32,521 bases of DNA, taken from the NCBI GenBank assembly GCA_019649035.1, contig BMAT01009305.1:48754-81274 (forward strand), read 5' to 3'. The position numbers were made by a program, and so were the translations under genes. The notes under the pieces were generated by a model. It was not told the origin of the DNA. It saw only the letters and a list, made by a program, of their open reading frames with translations, and searched no databases. This DNA is from Elysia marginata (Eukaryota > Mollusca > Gastropoda > Plakobranchidae). Below are positions 1 to 10,744 of this stretch, in pieces. Every line of letters starts with the position of its first letter. Position 1 is the first letter of the stretch.

Positions 1-689
1 GTTCTCGTATAAATTCTAGTACTGTAGAATCTAAAGGGGAGGAGTAATCTAGAATCTAGAAGTAGAAATCTATATCTAGATACTCTAGGCCTTGATATAT
101 TAACCAAGATATCTAAATACAACCTCTATTTTCTTCCATTTAGATCTAGCTCTGTTTTGATCCAGTAGATCTAAACTATCGACAGTGTAGATCTAGATTA
201 ATAACAATAGATAAACTTTTGCGATAAGTTTCTACTTTGAATCACCGCCGTAACTCAGACAGAGCCTTTAAAACGGGGGCATTGCAATTTTATGGGAGGT
301 CGTGAAACAGATAGCGAAATGGCAATTTGGTGATCGATCGAGAAACTAAACATGTGCTATTCAATTTTGGGTACGAGTCTGTTATCCATAGTCATAGATC
401 TAGTCTAATTGACTTTATTTGTGAACACACGTGTATGGTGTGAATAGCAGGAACAATTTTAGCAAAGATATTCCCAGTGCTATGCACAGCTTCTCTTAAA
501 GGGTGAAGAGGCACAATGAGTTATGCATCTTTGAGTGGCAGGAGGTGTCAACGATTTAGCCCTGAGAGACGTACCGCAACAATAACCCATTGAGCAAATT
601 ATTTGCTCAGGTATCAATATTTTCTTACATTTGGCCGCTGGACTGACCATCGCCGATTAACTCATTGCCTCCGTGTTTTCTTGTGGTGC

Positions 690-955
690 ATGGATGTAGC
701 AGTAAATTCAAGCCGTCACTCCCTACTTTTTACATGTTTGGCGTTTTTCGATTGTTTGTTTGTATACTTTTTGTGGGGAGGGAGGCGTGAAAATTAAATG
801 CGGGGTCAAAAGGAAAACTGACCGTCGTCTCTGAGTTCATGCGTGGTATGTTAATATAGCAATAGTCTCGTGCCTTTATCTTGTATGTTACGTATATCAA
901 GTGTGCTATGAATAATGCCGGAATGATGACGGCTCGAATTTACTGCTACATCCAT
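690..955. repeat. Inverted repeat with 29-bp arms
   Basis: Arms at 690-718 and 927-955 are inverted copies with one mismatch, each containing ATGGATGTAGCAGTAAATTC or its complement. The 208-base interior shows no coding signal. Possibly a small foldback transposon. Confidence 0.75.
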
Positions 956-1113
956 GACAATGAGTTGAGACTCGTCTACAGTACGAACATATGTGTTAGG
1001 CGTTTTAAGCTCATGAAAATACCTATTTACGCAAAACAAGCGTTTTCCCGGCCATTTTTACTTTCACTTTAATTATCATTATTGATGAATAGGTATCTAT
1101 TTCAACCATTAAG

Positions 1114-1680
1114 CCGACGTCGAACTAACCATGCACCATACACGGTGCACCAAAAACTTTAAAAGGAGTGTTTGCCTTGTCGCATGCAATAGACCATACA
1201 ATGTACACGCTCATACACCTTGTACTTTTACAACTAAAACAGTTCTGGTTAAACTAAAGGTGTCGTGCATGCGTTCTGTGTTTTATCTCGCCAAATTATG
1301 TACTCACTGGGTGAGTCTTTTATCATTGATCCTTGATCCTGTGCTTCTGCACAGATCCTACTTAGCAGCAAAGACAAAATGTGGAGTAGACCTGTCTCCT
1401 GTACTCACCGGAGTGAGAGTACCCTAAGCTGCTACACGACCCCGAGAAAATCAAGAACTGTCCTCTTGTACCATATCTCTGGGGTTTTTTTTTACCATTC
1501 TGTCAGTAAAACATTGCAAATCAATGTTACCTATCCAAGTGCATGGCTGTACAACAAACGAAAAAATGGACATGCACATCCATATGTATGGTGCATGGCG
1601 CATGCTGTATAACCAGACACACTCGCACAAATTGTTTCCATGTGGTCATTTCGTATACGGTGTATAGTTAGCCCGACGTC
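1114..1680. repeat. Imperfect inverted-repeat pair, possible old transposon
   Basis: Sequence at 1114-1143 (with GACGTCGAACTAACCATGCA) and the complement of 1653-1680 (with GACGTCGGGCTAACTATACA) match at most positions. The interior is noncoding and rich in CATGCA words. No flanking duplication identified. Confidence 0.45.
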
Positions 1681-1692
1681 ACCCTTTTTACA

Positions 1693-1733
1693 AAAAAAAA
1701 AAAAACAAAACAAAACAAAACAGAACAAAAAAA
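1693..1733 (+). repeat. A-rich (CAAAA)n tract
   Basis: A run of A followed by CAAAA units with one G substitution. It may be the tail of an old retroelement on the plus strand; no recognisable body lies upstream. Confidence 0.8.
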
Positions 1734-2124
1734 CATGAAGGAACTATAAAAGGAAATGCGTAAATACAAAATGATTGCATAAATAATTCATTGATTGGTC
1801 TTTATTGACAAACAGATAAGCGGGCACATGTATTTAAAATTTAAAAAATAATAGCCTATGTTGTGAAAATCATTACACAAATGCCAAAGAAGATTTTTTT
1901 TTTAATTTTGTTTCAGTTGCTTTCACCAAAATTAGTCTAAGCTTGGTATTTTAGATATAATCTTGTTTTGATTCGTTCTATTTTGTCTCAATTTTTAAGC
2001 AGTTTACCATGCCGATGTCAGAGCTGGGACTGTTTTATTTATGTGCAAGACTCAAGATCATTGTTTTAATACCACTGCTGCACACTCTCTCACCACTCCG
2101 TGAAAAAGTGTGTATACTAAAGAT

Positions 2125-2625
2125 GGTTAGCTATATAGAAAACAAATCCAAATGCACAGAAAATGAACTCAGAGACATCACTTCCAGCTACTTCACAAAA
2201 AGTCGCCTAAAAACAAGTAGATACATGCCTACACAGACGGCTCGGCGAAATAAAACACCACTAAAATGACTAAAAATGGAAGCAGCGGCGAAGAACTAGA
2301 GAAAAATCAGTACTCACAGGTGTGCACCGTACGAACCACAAAGCAGAATCAAAAGCAACCAATGAGGCATTACGGATGATGGAAGATGTGTAAGTGCAGA
2401 CAAGCTAAGAGCCAATGTAATGATACTCAGCTATTCAAAGTGAGTCCTGCAAAAATTGGAAGACCCCAAAGCAGCCGAACAGGAATACCTTAGAGATGCC
2501 CTAAAATAGAAAAACAGACAGAAACGCTGACCCTATAGTCTAATGGATACCTGGCCAGTTCAAAATAGATGACAAAGAAAAAGCAGACAGACTACCGCGA
2601 GAGGGATGTGACTTAGACGTTAGGG
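2125..2625 (+). pseudogene. LINE RNase H domain fossil
   Basis: Translating the plus strand across frames gives the landmarks of a non-LTR retrotransposon RNase H domain in order: YTDGSAK (from 2230), KNGSSG (about 2270), KAESKATNEALRMMEDV (from 2340), VLQKLEDPKAAEQEYLRDAL (from about 2440), WIPG (about 2543) and KEKADRLPREG (about 2577). The order and spacing fit the family, while at least one frameshift and several stops (TAA after YTDGSAK, TGA near 2436) show decay. It lies opposite in direction to the LINE next to it. Confidence 0.7.
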
Positions 2626-2918
2626 TAGACAGTGCAGTGTGCACCAGACGCCTCATGAGGACACTGATTTGGAAACAGTTCTTGAACTTGCATATGCTCC
2701 AAATGCTGGAGTGCATAATGATGCATTGCAAAATAAGGTACTGAAAATCTGTCACGGTTATAGGGTGCGTTCGCGGTAGTACATCAAGAAAACTTCACAA
2801 GATAGATGACCACTCAAAGAAGAGACTTTGTAGACTTGTGTATGACGTAAGCGTGTGCAGTTCTTGGTAGGCATATCAGTTTATATAAAGAGTTATTGCC
2901 CTAAGTTTTACCCTTACC

Positions 2919-4010
2919 TTACCGCTGTTCCGTCTCTTGCCAAAGGTTGGATGCTATGGTACGTCGCCATTCTTCTCGGTCTAGAGCAACCTCACAACAT
3001 TCGTTGATCCGTCTCGTCATCGTTTCTTCGAAGTTACCAAGCCAGGATTTTCTTTTTCTACCACGTTGTCTCTTCCCGTTGATCTTTCCCTCCATACTGG
3101 ATTTCTGGAGACTTTGGTGACGTCGTATGTGCCCGTAGTACGCGAGCTGTCTGGTTTTTACTGTTTTCAATAGCTCCGTATGCTTCAAACCTATTTCTTC
3201 CAGTACCTCTTTGTTCTTTTTCTTCTCTTTCCAAGAGATCCTGGCCATTCTACGGTACAGCCACATTTCCAGCGCTTTTATGTTTCTTTCAAGACTTGCA
3301 TTTAGTGTCCAAGTTTCACAGGCGTACAAAAATATCGACCATACGTAGCATTTGGTAAGGCGCGATCTGGTTGCAAAACTTATTCTGCGATTGGTAAGCA
3401 GTTTGCTCATTCTCGAAAAAGTATTTTTCGCCATGCCAATTCTCCTTTTCACTTCTTGGTCGGACCTTCCATTACATCCTCGGTTATCCAATGTCCAAGA
3501 TAGGTAAAATTTTCCACCTGTTCCACCCGTTCACCATAGAATTGATGTCGATTTGCGGTATTACTTTTTCTCTGCTAATTACCATTGTTTTTGTCTTTCT
3601 TATGTTGATGAATAGTCCACATTTCTCGCTTTTTTCCTTCACAATGTTGACAATTTTTGGAGATCATCTTCATTTTCGGCTAGCATCAATGTATCATCGG
3701 CGTATCGCAAGTTATTGATGTTGATACCGCCTACTGTCAGACCAGGAATGTTATCTATTGTTCTGAAGATATTCGCTGGGGACATAACACAGCCCTGTCT
3801 TACTCCACGTTTAATCTTCACAGCTTCAGACATGTTTGTGTCTATCCTTCTAATCTTTGTCCTTTGTTGCCAGTAAAGATTGGCGATGACAGCAATATCA
3901 TTTTGATCTATATCTGTTTTCTGCAATATTTCTATGAGTTGTTTATGTTTTACCGAGTCGAATGCTTTAGAATAGTCGATGAAACTAAGTTTTACTTGAT
4001 TTTTAACTGT
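2919..4010 (-). pseudogene. LINE ORF2 fragment A (reverse transcriptase and C-terminal part)
   Basis: Minus strand. The upper part (about 3640-4010) reads FIDYSKAFDSV, GVRQGCVMSP and LRYADDTLMLAENEDDL, the reverse transcriptase palm with its YADD catalytic pair. The lower part (2919-3491) reads RIGMAKNTFSRMSKLLTNRR, FLYACETWTLN, RRMARIS and GHIRR, the C-terminal domain typical of RTE-like and related endonuclease/RT LINEs. A frameshift separates the two parts near 3500-3640. The 5' portion (endonuclease) is absent. The clade is tentative. Confidence 0.88.
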
Positions 4011-4334
4011 GAAAAAAATATATTTGACTCACAAAAGAGCGTAATGATTGTAAGTAAATTAGTAGATTTATACCATATTATGTGTTAGAGCAGCTGAGAG
4101 ACTATCTTACCTACCAAGAGGCCAAATAAATAATTAAAAAAAAAAACCATGAGAAATGGGTGGAAAACTGGATATCCGCTCCACACCAGACAAAGTGGCT
4201 TACATGGGATGGATTAGTACAGGCAAGGCCAAATAACATTGTTCCGACTTGGGACTGGCCACAAAAGGCTGAAGACATACGTGTAGAAAATATACAAGAT
4301 TGGCCAGACTTACCTCTGCTCATGTGGAGAGAAA

Positions 4335-4361
4335 CTGCTGCTACTACAGCTACTACTTCTG

Positions 4362-4429
<68 letters not shown>

Positions 4430-4430
4430 A

Positions 4431-4463
<33 letters not shown>

Positions 4464-4506
4464 TTGCCACTGCATGTACTACTGCTACTTCTTCTATCAC
4501 CACCAC
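4335..4506 (+). repeat. Compound trinucleotide microsatellite (CTA/CTG)
   Basis: Alternating blocks of CTA and CTG triplets: about 16 CTA units (4362-4410), about 6 TGC units, more CTA, more TGC, then degenerate repeats. Any reading frame is open across it and gives homopolymer-like peptides, which I treat as artefacts. Confidence 0.95.
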
Positions 4507-5302
4507 TAAAACGGCATAGCTTGATAATATCTTGCACTCCCTATTTTGCAGTAATAAACGTGTGCATACCCTAACCTCCACCAAAAGGACACCTAATGAG
4601 CAAAAATTGTGCACCTTTTGCATGTTTTGGAACCAAAAGCATTAAAAGAATGTTGCCGTAGATGTCCAATTACTACAATTGTCGCCGGTTCCCTTACAGT
4701 TCGTTCTTTTTCAATAGCCATAGCACAAAGTTTATCTAGTCTCAAATTTGTTCTAAAATTGTCTTGCAACCAGTCCAAATGAGAGCGGATGTTGAAACGT
4801 GTAATGTGTGAGAGCACCCTTTTAAAACTAGTGTGCCACCCGTCGTGGTCTAGAGGCTCCGGAATTCCTACGTTGTCTCGGCAGGCGGGTATTTAGTTCT
4901 TTGGGTAGGTTCTTCAAACACATTTTCTCGCCTAGCTCATACCAGATTATAAATAGTTAAAGTTAGTATGCTAGAGTAACACGTTTTAACTGCTGGTTCT
5001 CTGAGAGTTCAGAAGGTAAATTGGTTGGTAACGGCTTGTCGGGGAACCCATGTAATGCTTTTAGTTTTAGAACATTTTAGTTGATCGGGCGTTATAGAAT
5101 TACAAAATAGCTCTATTATATTAATCATTCCCCTTTTCTCTACAATTTACTTGAAAAGACGTAATACATGTAATAAATGTTTGAAAGCTCAGCAAAATTT
5201 ATTATTAGAACATATCAATGCCTTAGGCCTATACTGTAAAATTGCGACATCCGATTCATTTGGATTTTGGTTTTGAAGTGTTTGCGAGGCACTGTATTAC
5301 CT

Positions 5303-5319
5303 ACACCACCACCACAACC

Positions 5320-5387
<68 letters not shown>

Positions 5388-5396
5388 GTCTACTAC
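5303..5396 (+). repeat. ACC/ACT trinucleotide microsatellite, tail of LINE fragment B
   Basis: About nine ACC units, then about nineteen ACT units and a short imperfect end. On the minus strand it is a (TAG)n tract starting immediately after the LINE stop codon, so it probably began as the LINE 3' tail and then expanded. Confidence 0.93.
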
Positions 5397-5397
5397 C

Positions 5398-7170
5398 TTG
5401 CTACCTGGCGGCATCATCGGGATTGATGTTTGCTGTTGCACAAGAAGACTTCACAATCCCTCTCCATATAATTCGGTCCTGACTTTTCTGCGATATGCTC
5501 TGTAACTTCAGCCCTGTTGCTTTACTGACTTGGTCAACATAGGATAATGATGGCCTGCCTCTTCCTCTTTTTGCTTCTGTTTTGCCTTCGGAGATAGTCT
5601 TCATTAAATCGGTTTTTGTATTTCTTTCTGCATGTCCAATGTACTTAAGCCTTCTTTCTTTTACTAGTGATAGTAGTGTCCTTTCAGTCCCCATTTCTGC
5701 TAACACATTTCAGCTGCCTCTATCTTTGATTCACCCGCTTTCCTCATTGTCCACGTTTCACAACCGTAGAGCATTCTTGGCCAAACCAAAGTTTTCGGTA
5801 GTTTAAATTTGAGAGGTTTTGGGATCGATCTGTCTTTCCAGATGTTATTGAGGCTGACCATTCCTTGCTTTGTCATTGCAATTCTTGTATTAATATCTTT
5901 GGTGCATGTGCCATCTGATGTTTTGATTGAGCCAAGATATTTAAAGTCATCTACATTTTCCAGGCTTGTTCTGTCTATATTTATATCTGGTTTACATTAC
6001 TAGACTCTTTGCTTGCTGGTATATGCATAACCTTTGTCTTTTTGGGTTCAGTAGGAGTCCAGCTTGCTGACCTGCATTGTTGTCTCTGTGTAATATCCTT
6101 TTCATGCTGGTGAGGTTGTCTGATAATAGTGCTGTGTCGTCTGCATATCTGAGGTTTGTTATGTCTCTGCCGCCTATGTTGATACCCATATCATCTATAT
6201 CTGCCTGTCTCATGATTTGTTCTGTGTACAAGTTGAAGAGGTGTGGGGACAATATACAGCCTTGACGCACTCCTTTTTCGATGTTGAAAGGTTCACAATT
6301 CGCATTATTCCATCTGATTGTTGCTTTTTGATTGTGGTAAAGAGAAGCAATCATTGATATCAGGTGTGGGAAACCCATTTCTGTCATGACGTCTAAAAGT
6401 TTTGAGTGGATGACACTGTCAAACGCCTTGCTGTAATCTATAAAGGTGATATATCCTTCTTCATTTCCATATCTTATTTTTTCTATTAAGAGCTGTAAGA
6501 CAAAGAGCATATCTGTTGTGCCTCTATTTGCTCTATTACCTGCTTGGCAGTCGGAAAGTTCCTCTTCTACTTTACATTTCATTCTATTAAGTATGATGAT
6601 GAGTAGGATCTTACTGGCATGACTGATAAGGGCAATTGTTCTGTAGTTGCCACATTCTTTGGAGTTACCATTCTTGTAGAGCATCACAAATTCTTGCAGC
6701 TTCCAGTTCTCTGGCCATTCCTGTTGTTTCCAGTTTTGACAGCATAGGTGGTGAAGTGCCTTGATTCCCATTTCTCCTGAGTTCTTTATTATTTCAGCTG
6801 GTATGTTGTCAAGCCCTGGTGATTTTCCTGCCTGGAGATCTTTTATGGCTGCCTCCACTTCAGATGTTAGTGGCTCTGGCTCCACGTCTTGTTGGGCAAC
6901 TTTGTATGCATCTTTTGTTTCCTTTTTGTTTGGGTATCCAAAAAGATGTGTGCCATAACTATTCCATCGTTTCAGGACTTCGTCAGGCTCAGTAGGGTAA
7001 GTGTCTGTCCATTTACATCATTTATGCAGATGTTTTTGATGAAAACTTTTTTTTATTGTATTGACTTGATTTGGTCAAACAGTTCTTTGGATTTTCTCTT
7101 TTCATTCCATTCGTTTATTTTTGCACATTCAAGCCAGCTCTTCTTGTCTCCAGCTCTAAGTCTCAACTAA
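5398..7170 (-). pseudogene. LINE ORF2 fragment B (reverse transcriptase, longest copy)
   Basis: Minus strand. From the upper end: a lysine-rich linker interrupted by a stop near 7055, then LTSEVEAAIKDLQAGKSPGL, GNYRTIALISHASK, FIDYSKAFDSV, GVRQGCILSPHLFNLY and NLRYADDTALLS (5992-6885). After a frame break, FKYLGSIKTSDG, RMLYGCETWTMRKAG and, in 5401-5706, LKYIGHAERNT and KRGRGRPSLSYVDQ. These are the palm and C-terminal regions of an RTE-like LINE ORF2. The 5' half is missing (5'-truncated or decayed). The stop TAG at 5398-5400 runs into a trinucleotide repeat, taken as the 3' tail. Confidence 0.9.
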
Positions 7171-8329
7171 AACGTTTATTCCTTCACTGAAACCAAAAAT
7201 AAGCTGAGTGATTTCCCTTAGTTTACGTCATTCCGATTTATGGCTGACTTTGTTACTAATACTAGGTAGGTGGGACTGGTCAAAGTGATAACCCATGAGT
7301 GAAAACTAAAGCTTAACAACATAGGAAACCCACATGAATCCACTGAATAAATCTAGATCCAGTTCATAAACAGGTGTAGTCTGTATTTAAAGAAAAATAC
7401 GTAAGAATAAGATTACCAGTACACTATTATTAGTCTGGCTAGATCTAATCTAGAATCTGCAGTTTTCTACTGTTCTAAACACTGAAGACTTGAATTTCGA
7501 GATCAGAAGTGCTAGATCTACTTCCATATCCTGCATTTTAAAGAATAAAGTTACTTAGATCCAACGTTTCCATTTCTCTTCATCTCTACAAGGCTCACTG
7601 GATAAGATCACAAACTAAATCGTGCCAATCTAGATAAAATACTACTTTCTTAGTTTCTAAAATCTAGACATCTCTGATCTATTTTCGGCTCAATCCTGGA
7701 ATTGGCTCACTGGTGTTCAAAATGGATATCATCCCCTTCATTTCACCAGTCTTGTTAGTGACCCAATGTCAGGATTATCCCCTATCTTCTAGTTCTACTA
7801 ATCTAGATTATCAATAGATCCACTCGTAGTAGTACTAGTAATCTCTTGATCATGAATTCTATTTCTACTAGATCTAGTAAGTACTACCAGTACTACTGAT
7901 AATGATAATTTATTTATAGTGCGCCTAAATTCTAAAATCCACTAAAAAGTGCTCAGTGGCGCTAATATACAGTAGAGGAAGGTTGCTTCAGAACAAGACA
8001 CCATTGTAAAATGGTGTGACATCACACTAAAGTAAAGAGGGTCAGATAAATCTGGACCCACTATAAAACAAGGTTTTTATTTTTCTGCTGTTATCAGTTT
8101 ACAATGAGAAGTTGATTATCAGTTTTCTGCAATAGACAGTATTTTTGTAGCCCGGTCTGTTTGGCCTACTCAACAAAATGAAGAGAGTTGTGGTCAGTTT
8201 TAGCAGAATCTAGCCTAGATCTAAACTATTATAATAATTATTAGCCCTCTTCATTTTTAAGTGTTATTTTAACTTCTGGTCTGACAAACGAAATAAGATA
8301 CAAACCTTAACAATTAGATAACTCGTTAG
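7171..8329. other. Noncoding region, no gene seen
   Basis: AT-rich, with a dense group of AGATCT and CTAGAT words between about 7440 and 7880 and again at 8213, plus the GATAAT-tailed relic. No exon-like or RNA gene signal. Confidence 0.7.
7895..7975. repeat. GATAAT-tailed GCGC repeat relic
   Basis: GATAATGATAATTTATTTAT leads into AGTGCGCC and later AGTGGCGC around a short A/T-rich core. Sequences of this shape (short tandem tail, then paired GCGC words) resemble common animal retroelement 3' ends, but I cannot name the family. Confidence 0.35.
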
Positions 8330-8852
8330 TTAGTTAGTTAATGTCCAAACGCTGCGACGTCGACTGACGTCTCTGCCTGTGCTGATCTGTATATTGCTGT
8401 CGTCAGGTGCTTCCTGTCGGATCTGTTCTGTGCTATGTCGCGAAGGTGGTCAAGGTCATTAATTGAATGTAATCTATTTGGCCAGTGATCGGTGTTGTGA
8501 CTCTTGAGGTCTCGTCGTAGTGTAGTCACAATCGATGTTTTTGGTCGGCCTCGTTGTTTGCTTCCCTCCATATTGAAGTATTTAGTCATTGCAACGTTGG
8601 GTGGTGTATTGATGGCCTGTCTTAAAATATGACCGAAAAGTTGCCATCGCGCTTCGAGAATGGTTAAAGATATGGGAGTTTCACCTGTCTTCTGATAGAG
8701 AGCATTGTTTTTGATAACTGTGGGATATTTTATATTGAGGATTGTTCTTAATTGCCTGCGGTGGAAAGTGTTTAATTTGAGTTCTTCTTGCTTTGTCAGA
8801 GACCATGTGCCTCAGTTATACAGAAGTATTGACTTCACGAGTGCTCGGTATA
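8330..8852 (-). pseudogene. LINE ORF2 fragment C (C-terminal part only)
   Basis: Minus strand, reading LNLYRALVKSILLYN, stop, GTWSLTKQEELKLNTFHRRQ, TGETPISLTILEARWQLFGH and then the 83-residue open end MTKYFNMEGSKQRGRPKTSI up to AAFGH. Only the region after the reverse transcriptase remains. The TGA after ILLYN falls where the family usually has Cys (LYGCETW type). The final stop TAA is the first unit of a TAAC repeat at 8326-8340. Confidence 0.85.
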
Positions 8853-8866
8853 GGTTTAACTCATTA

Positions 8867-10016
8867 TCTCCCTAAAATTTTTTTTTGGAAAATAAAAACT
8901 TAAGTTAAAACGGTGTTGGTATAAAAACTGACCATAGGCCTAGTCCTCGAGTCCTTGCAATGTGTTGCGTGGATGCAAAAGTAGTTTTGTGCTATGACAT
9001 AATTGGTATGTGGAACCATTGTGCCATGGTATTTTACCACAAAGGTCAATTGAACAATTTCCATGGCAGTCGATTCATGTACCATGCGACCAGGAAGCTG
9101 ATGACAAATGGCATGAAACTACTTTGGACTGATTTCCGCAGAGGCGAGTCACCCTTTAGAAACTAGATTTTTTTTCTGAGGAAGAAAAGAAATACTTAAC
9201 TTTTTTTAACGTTTATACTCCTTTACTTCCTAATTTTACGCGGTGCTGGAAGACCTTGAAGACAAGGCATTAGCACAGGCATACAAATTACTACACAGCA
9301 TTTAAAATCAAATTGCCTTGAGTGTGACCAGACCCACAGACACCTACGGCTTTTGTTTTCCAGTCTGATATCTTATCGACTGAGCTAACATGATAGTTGA
9401 TTGATGAGGCGCACAAAATCGTGAGTACTCTAAACAACAATGAAAATCACCCAACGTAATCTGAAAAGTTAAAATGCGTAAATGGATTTTGAAAATCGTT
9501 CTTTATACATCTATAAATTTGAAAACAACATTTAAAATAAGGCATTTTTAAGTAAAAATAAATATTTTTTAACAAGAGAATTTTAATTTTGACCGCATTG
9601 TTTCAAAACAACTAACTACTACATGTCCGCCGTTTTGAAAATTTGACGACCTGTGTTTGCCTTAGGCCATGAACTTCAATCTTTGCATTGAAAGATTGAA
9701 AACTCTGTGGTGGGTTCAGCTTAGTATAAAATGTTATTTATGAAAGAAAAAACTGTAAAAGGATTGTAAAAATATAGACCCTACATTGTAAGATTGTTTC
9801 TAAAAACTTAATGACGAAATGAAGGTCAAGTTAATTAAACTTATTTGTAAACTAAAGCCAATAGGAGAGGCCTTCCATTTGTTGCTTAAAATCTAGCGTC
9901 AAACCACTTACCTCTGACCTCAGAGCTGCAACATGTGAATATAAATAAAAATGGCCGACTGAGTGTTGAAAAATCATCGGTAGGAACAGATTTTAATTGA
10001 TTGTAACACTTGTATT
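8867..10016. other. Noncoding region, no gene seen
   Basis: Contains the tRNA-like relic at 9321-9392. A 68-codon open frame at 8960 has no recognisable motif. The remainder is AT-rich and featureless to my reading. Confidence 0.65.
9321..9392 (-). other. tRNA-like relic (SINE head or tRNA pseudogene)
   Basis: On the minus strand, GTTAGCTCAGTCGATAAG is an excellent box A/D-arm, followed at tRNA-like distance by GTGGGTCTGGTCAC, a degenerate T-arm. The acceptor stem does not pair well and box B lacks TTCGA, so it is not a functional tRNA. Confidence 0.45.
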
Positions 10017-10427
10017 AAATGATTGAAATGTTATAAAGGTATGAAATTAGCAGTGGAGAGAAGTAGGCTTTTTAGTGGAAATGCCCGAAATGTTTGCCCT
10101 TAGTATGATTCGAACCTTTGACTTATAGATGCTTTGGCACCCACCGCCTTGCCACTTAGAGAAACACAGCTTAAATCATGTCGCCACTACGCTCCTTAAA
10201 AAAGGAGTTTCATAGCAAATGTCCTTGCTTAGCCTCTCTAAGCGACTCGCTTACTTGAATGGGAAGATCCAAATCGCACCAAAGGCAACGATTTAAATCC
10301 GGAAGCACACCAACACTTAGCCATAAACAACAAACACAGAGAACAAATGATAACATTTAAGGTATGCCTCATATGAATTATAGATCTAGAGATCAGAATA
10401 AATAATGGAGGCAGCCACTGCGCAATC
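10017..10427 (-). mobile_element. ~410-bp interspersed repeat with tRNA-like promoter, copy 1
   Basis: On the minus strand it carries TGGCAAGGCGGTGGG (box A-like, complement of 10140-10154) and GGTTCGAATC (box B-like, complement of 10107-10116), as in tRNA-derived SINEs. Another ~270 bases precede the tRNA-like part. It ends exactly where copy 2 begins. Copies 3 and 4 lie in syntaxin intron 9. Confidence 0.75.
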
Positions 10428-10744
10428 AAATGATTGAAATGTTGTAAAGGTATGAAATTAGCTGTGGAGAGAAGTAGGCTTTTTAGTGGAAATGCCCAAA
10501 ATGTTTGCCCTTAGTATGATTCGAACCTTTGACTTATATATGCTTCGGCTCCCACCGCTTTGCCACTTAGAGAAACATAGCTTAAACCATGTCGCCACTA
10601 CGCTCCTTAAAAAAGGAGTTTCATGCCAAATGTCCTTACCGAGCCTCTCTAAGCGACTCGCTTACTTGAACGGGAAGATCCAAATCGCACCAAAGGCAAC
10701 CATTTAAATCCGGAAGCACACCAACACTTAACCATAAACAACAA
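10428..10744 (-). mobile_element. ~410-bp interspersed repeat, copy 2 (truncated, tandem with copy 1)
   Basis: Head-to-tail with copy 1 and highly similar over its length, with scattered substitutions. It stops after CCATAAACAACAA, losing the last ~95 bases present in copy 1. The box B-like GATTCGAACC is at 10518-10527 and the box A-like complement at 10551-10565. Confidence 0.75.

Larger units (their letters stand above)
1..2120. other. Noncoding region, no gene seen
   Basis: AT-rich DNA with clusters of TAGATCT/CTAGA words (1-200 and near 390), a 19-bp palindrome at 591-609, the two inverted repeats listed separately and an A-rich tract. The short open frames show no domain or codon signal I recognise. 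Confidence 0.7.

Noticed and set aside
4111..4623. Long open frames giving poly-Val/Ala, poly-Thr, poly-Ser or poly-Tyr proteins
   Set aside because: They are translations of a trinucleotide microsatellite, open in several frames on both strands, with no start context or neighbouring domain.
4842..4900. tRNA-like box A GTGGTCTAGAGGCTCC
   Set aside because: No box B at the right distance and no acceptor stem; at best a very decayed SINE head.
5242..5505. Poly-Thr/Leu open frames
   Set aside because: Microsatellite translation overlapping the antisense side of LINE fragment B.
8319..8866. TAACTCGTTA / TAACTCATTA as a target duplication around LINE fragment C
   Set aside because: The right copy may lie inside the LINE coding sequence itself (ELNLYRALV), and TAAC is also the tail unit, so the match is not independent evidence.
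8960..9166. 68-codon open frame starting MCCVDAKVVL
   Set aside because: No recognisable motif, no splice context, and an equally long frame lies on the other strand.
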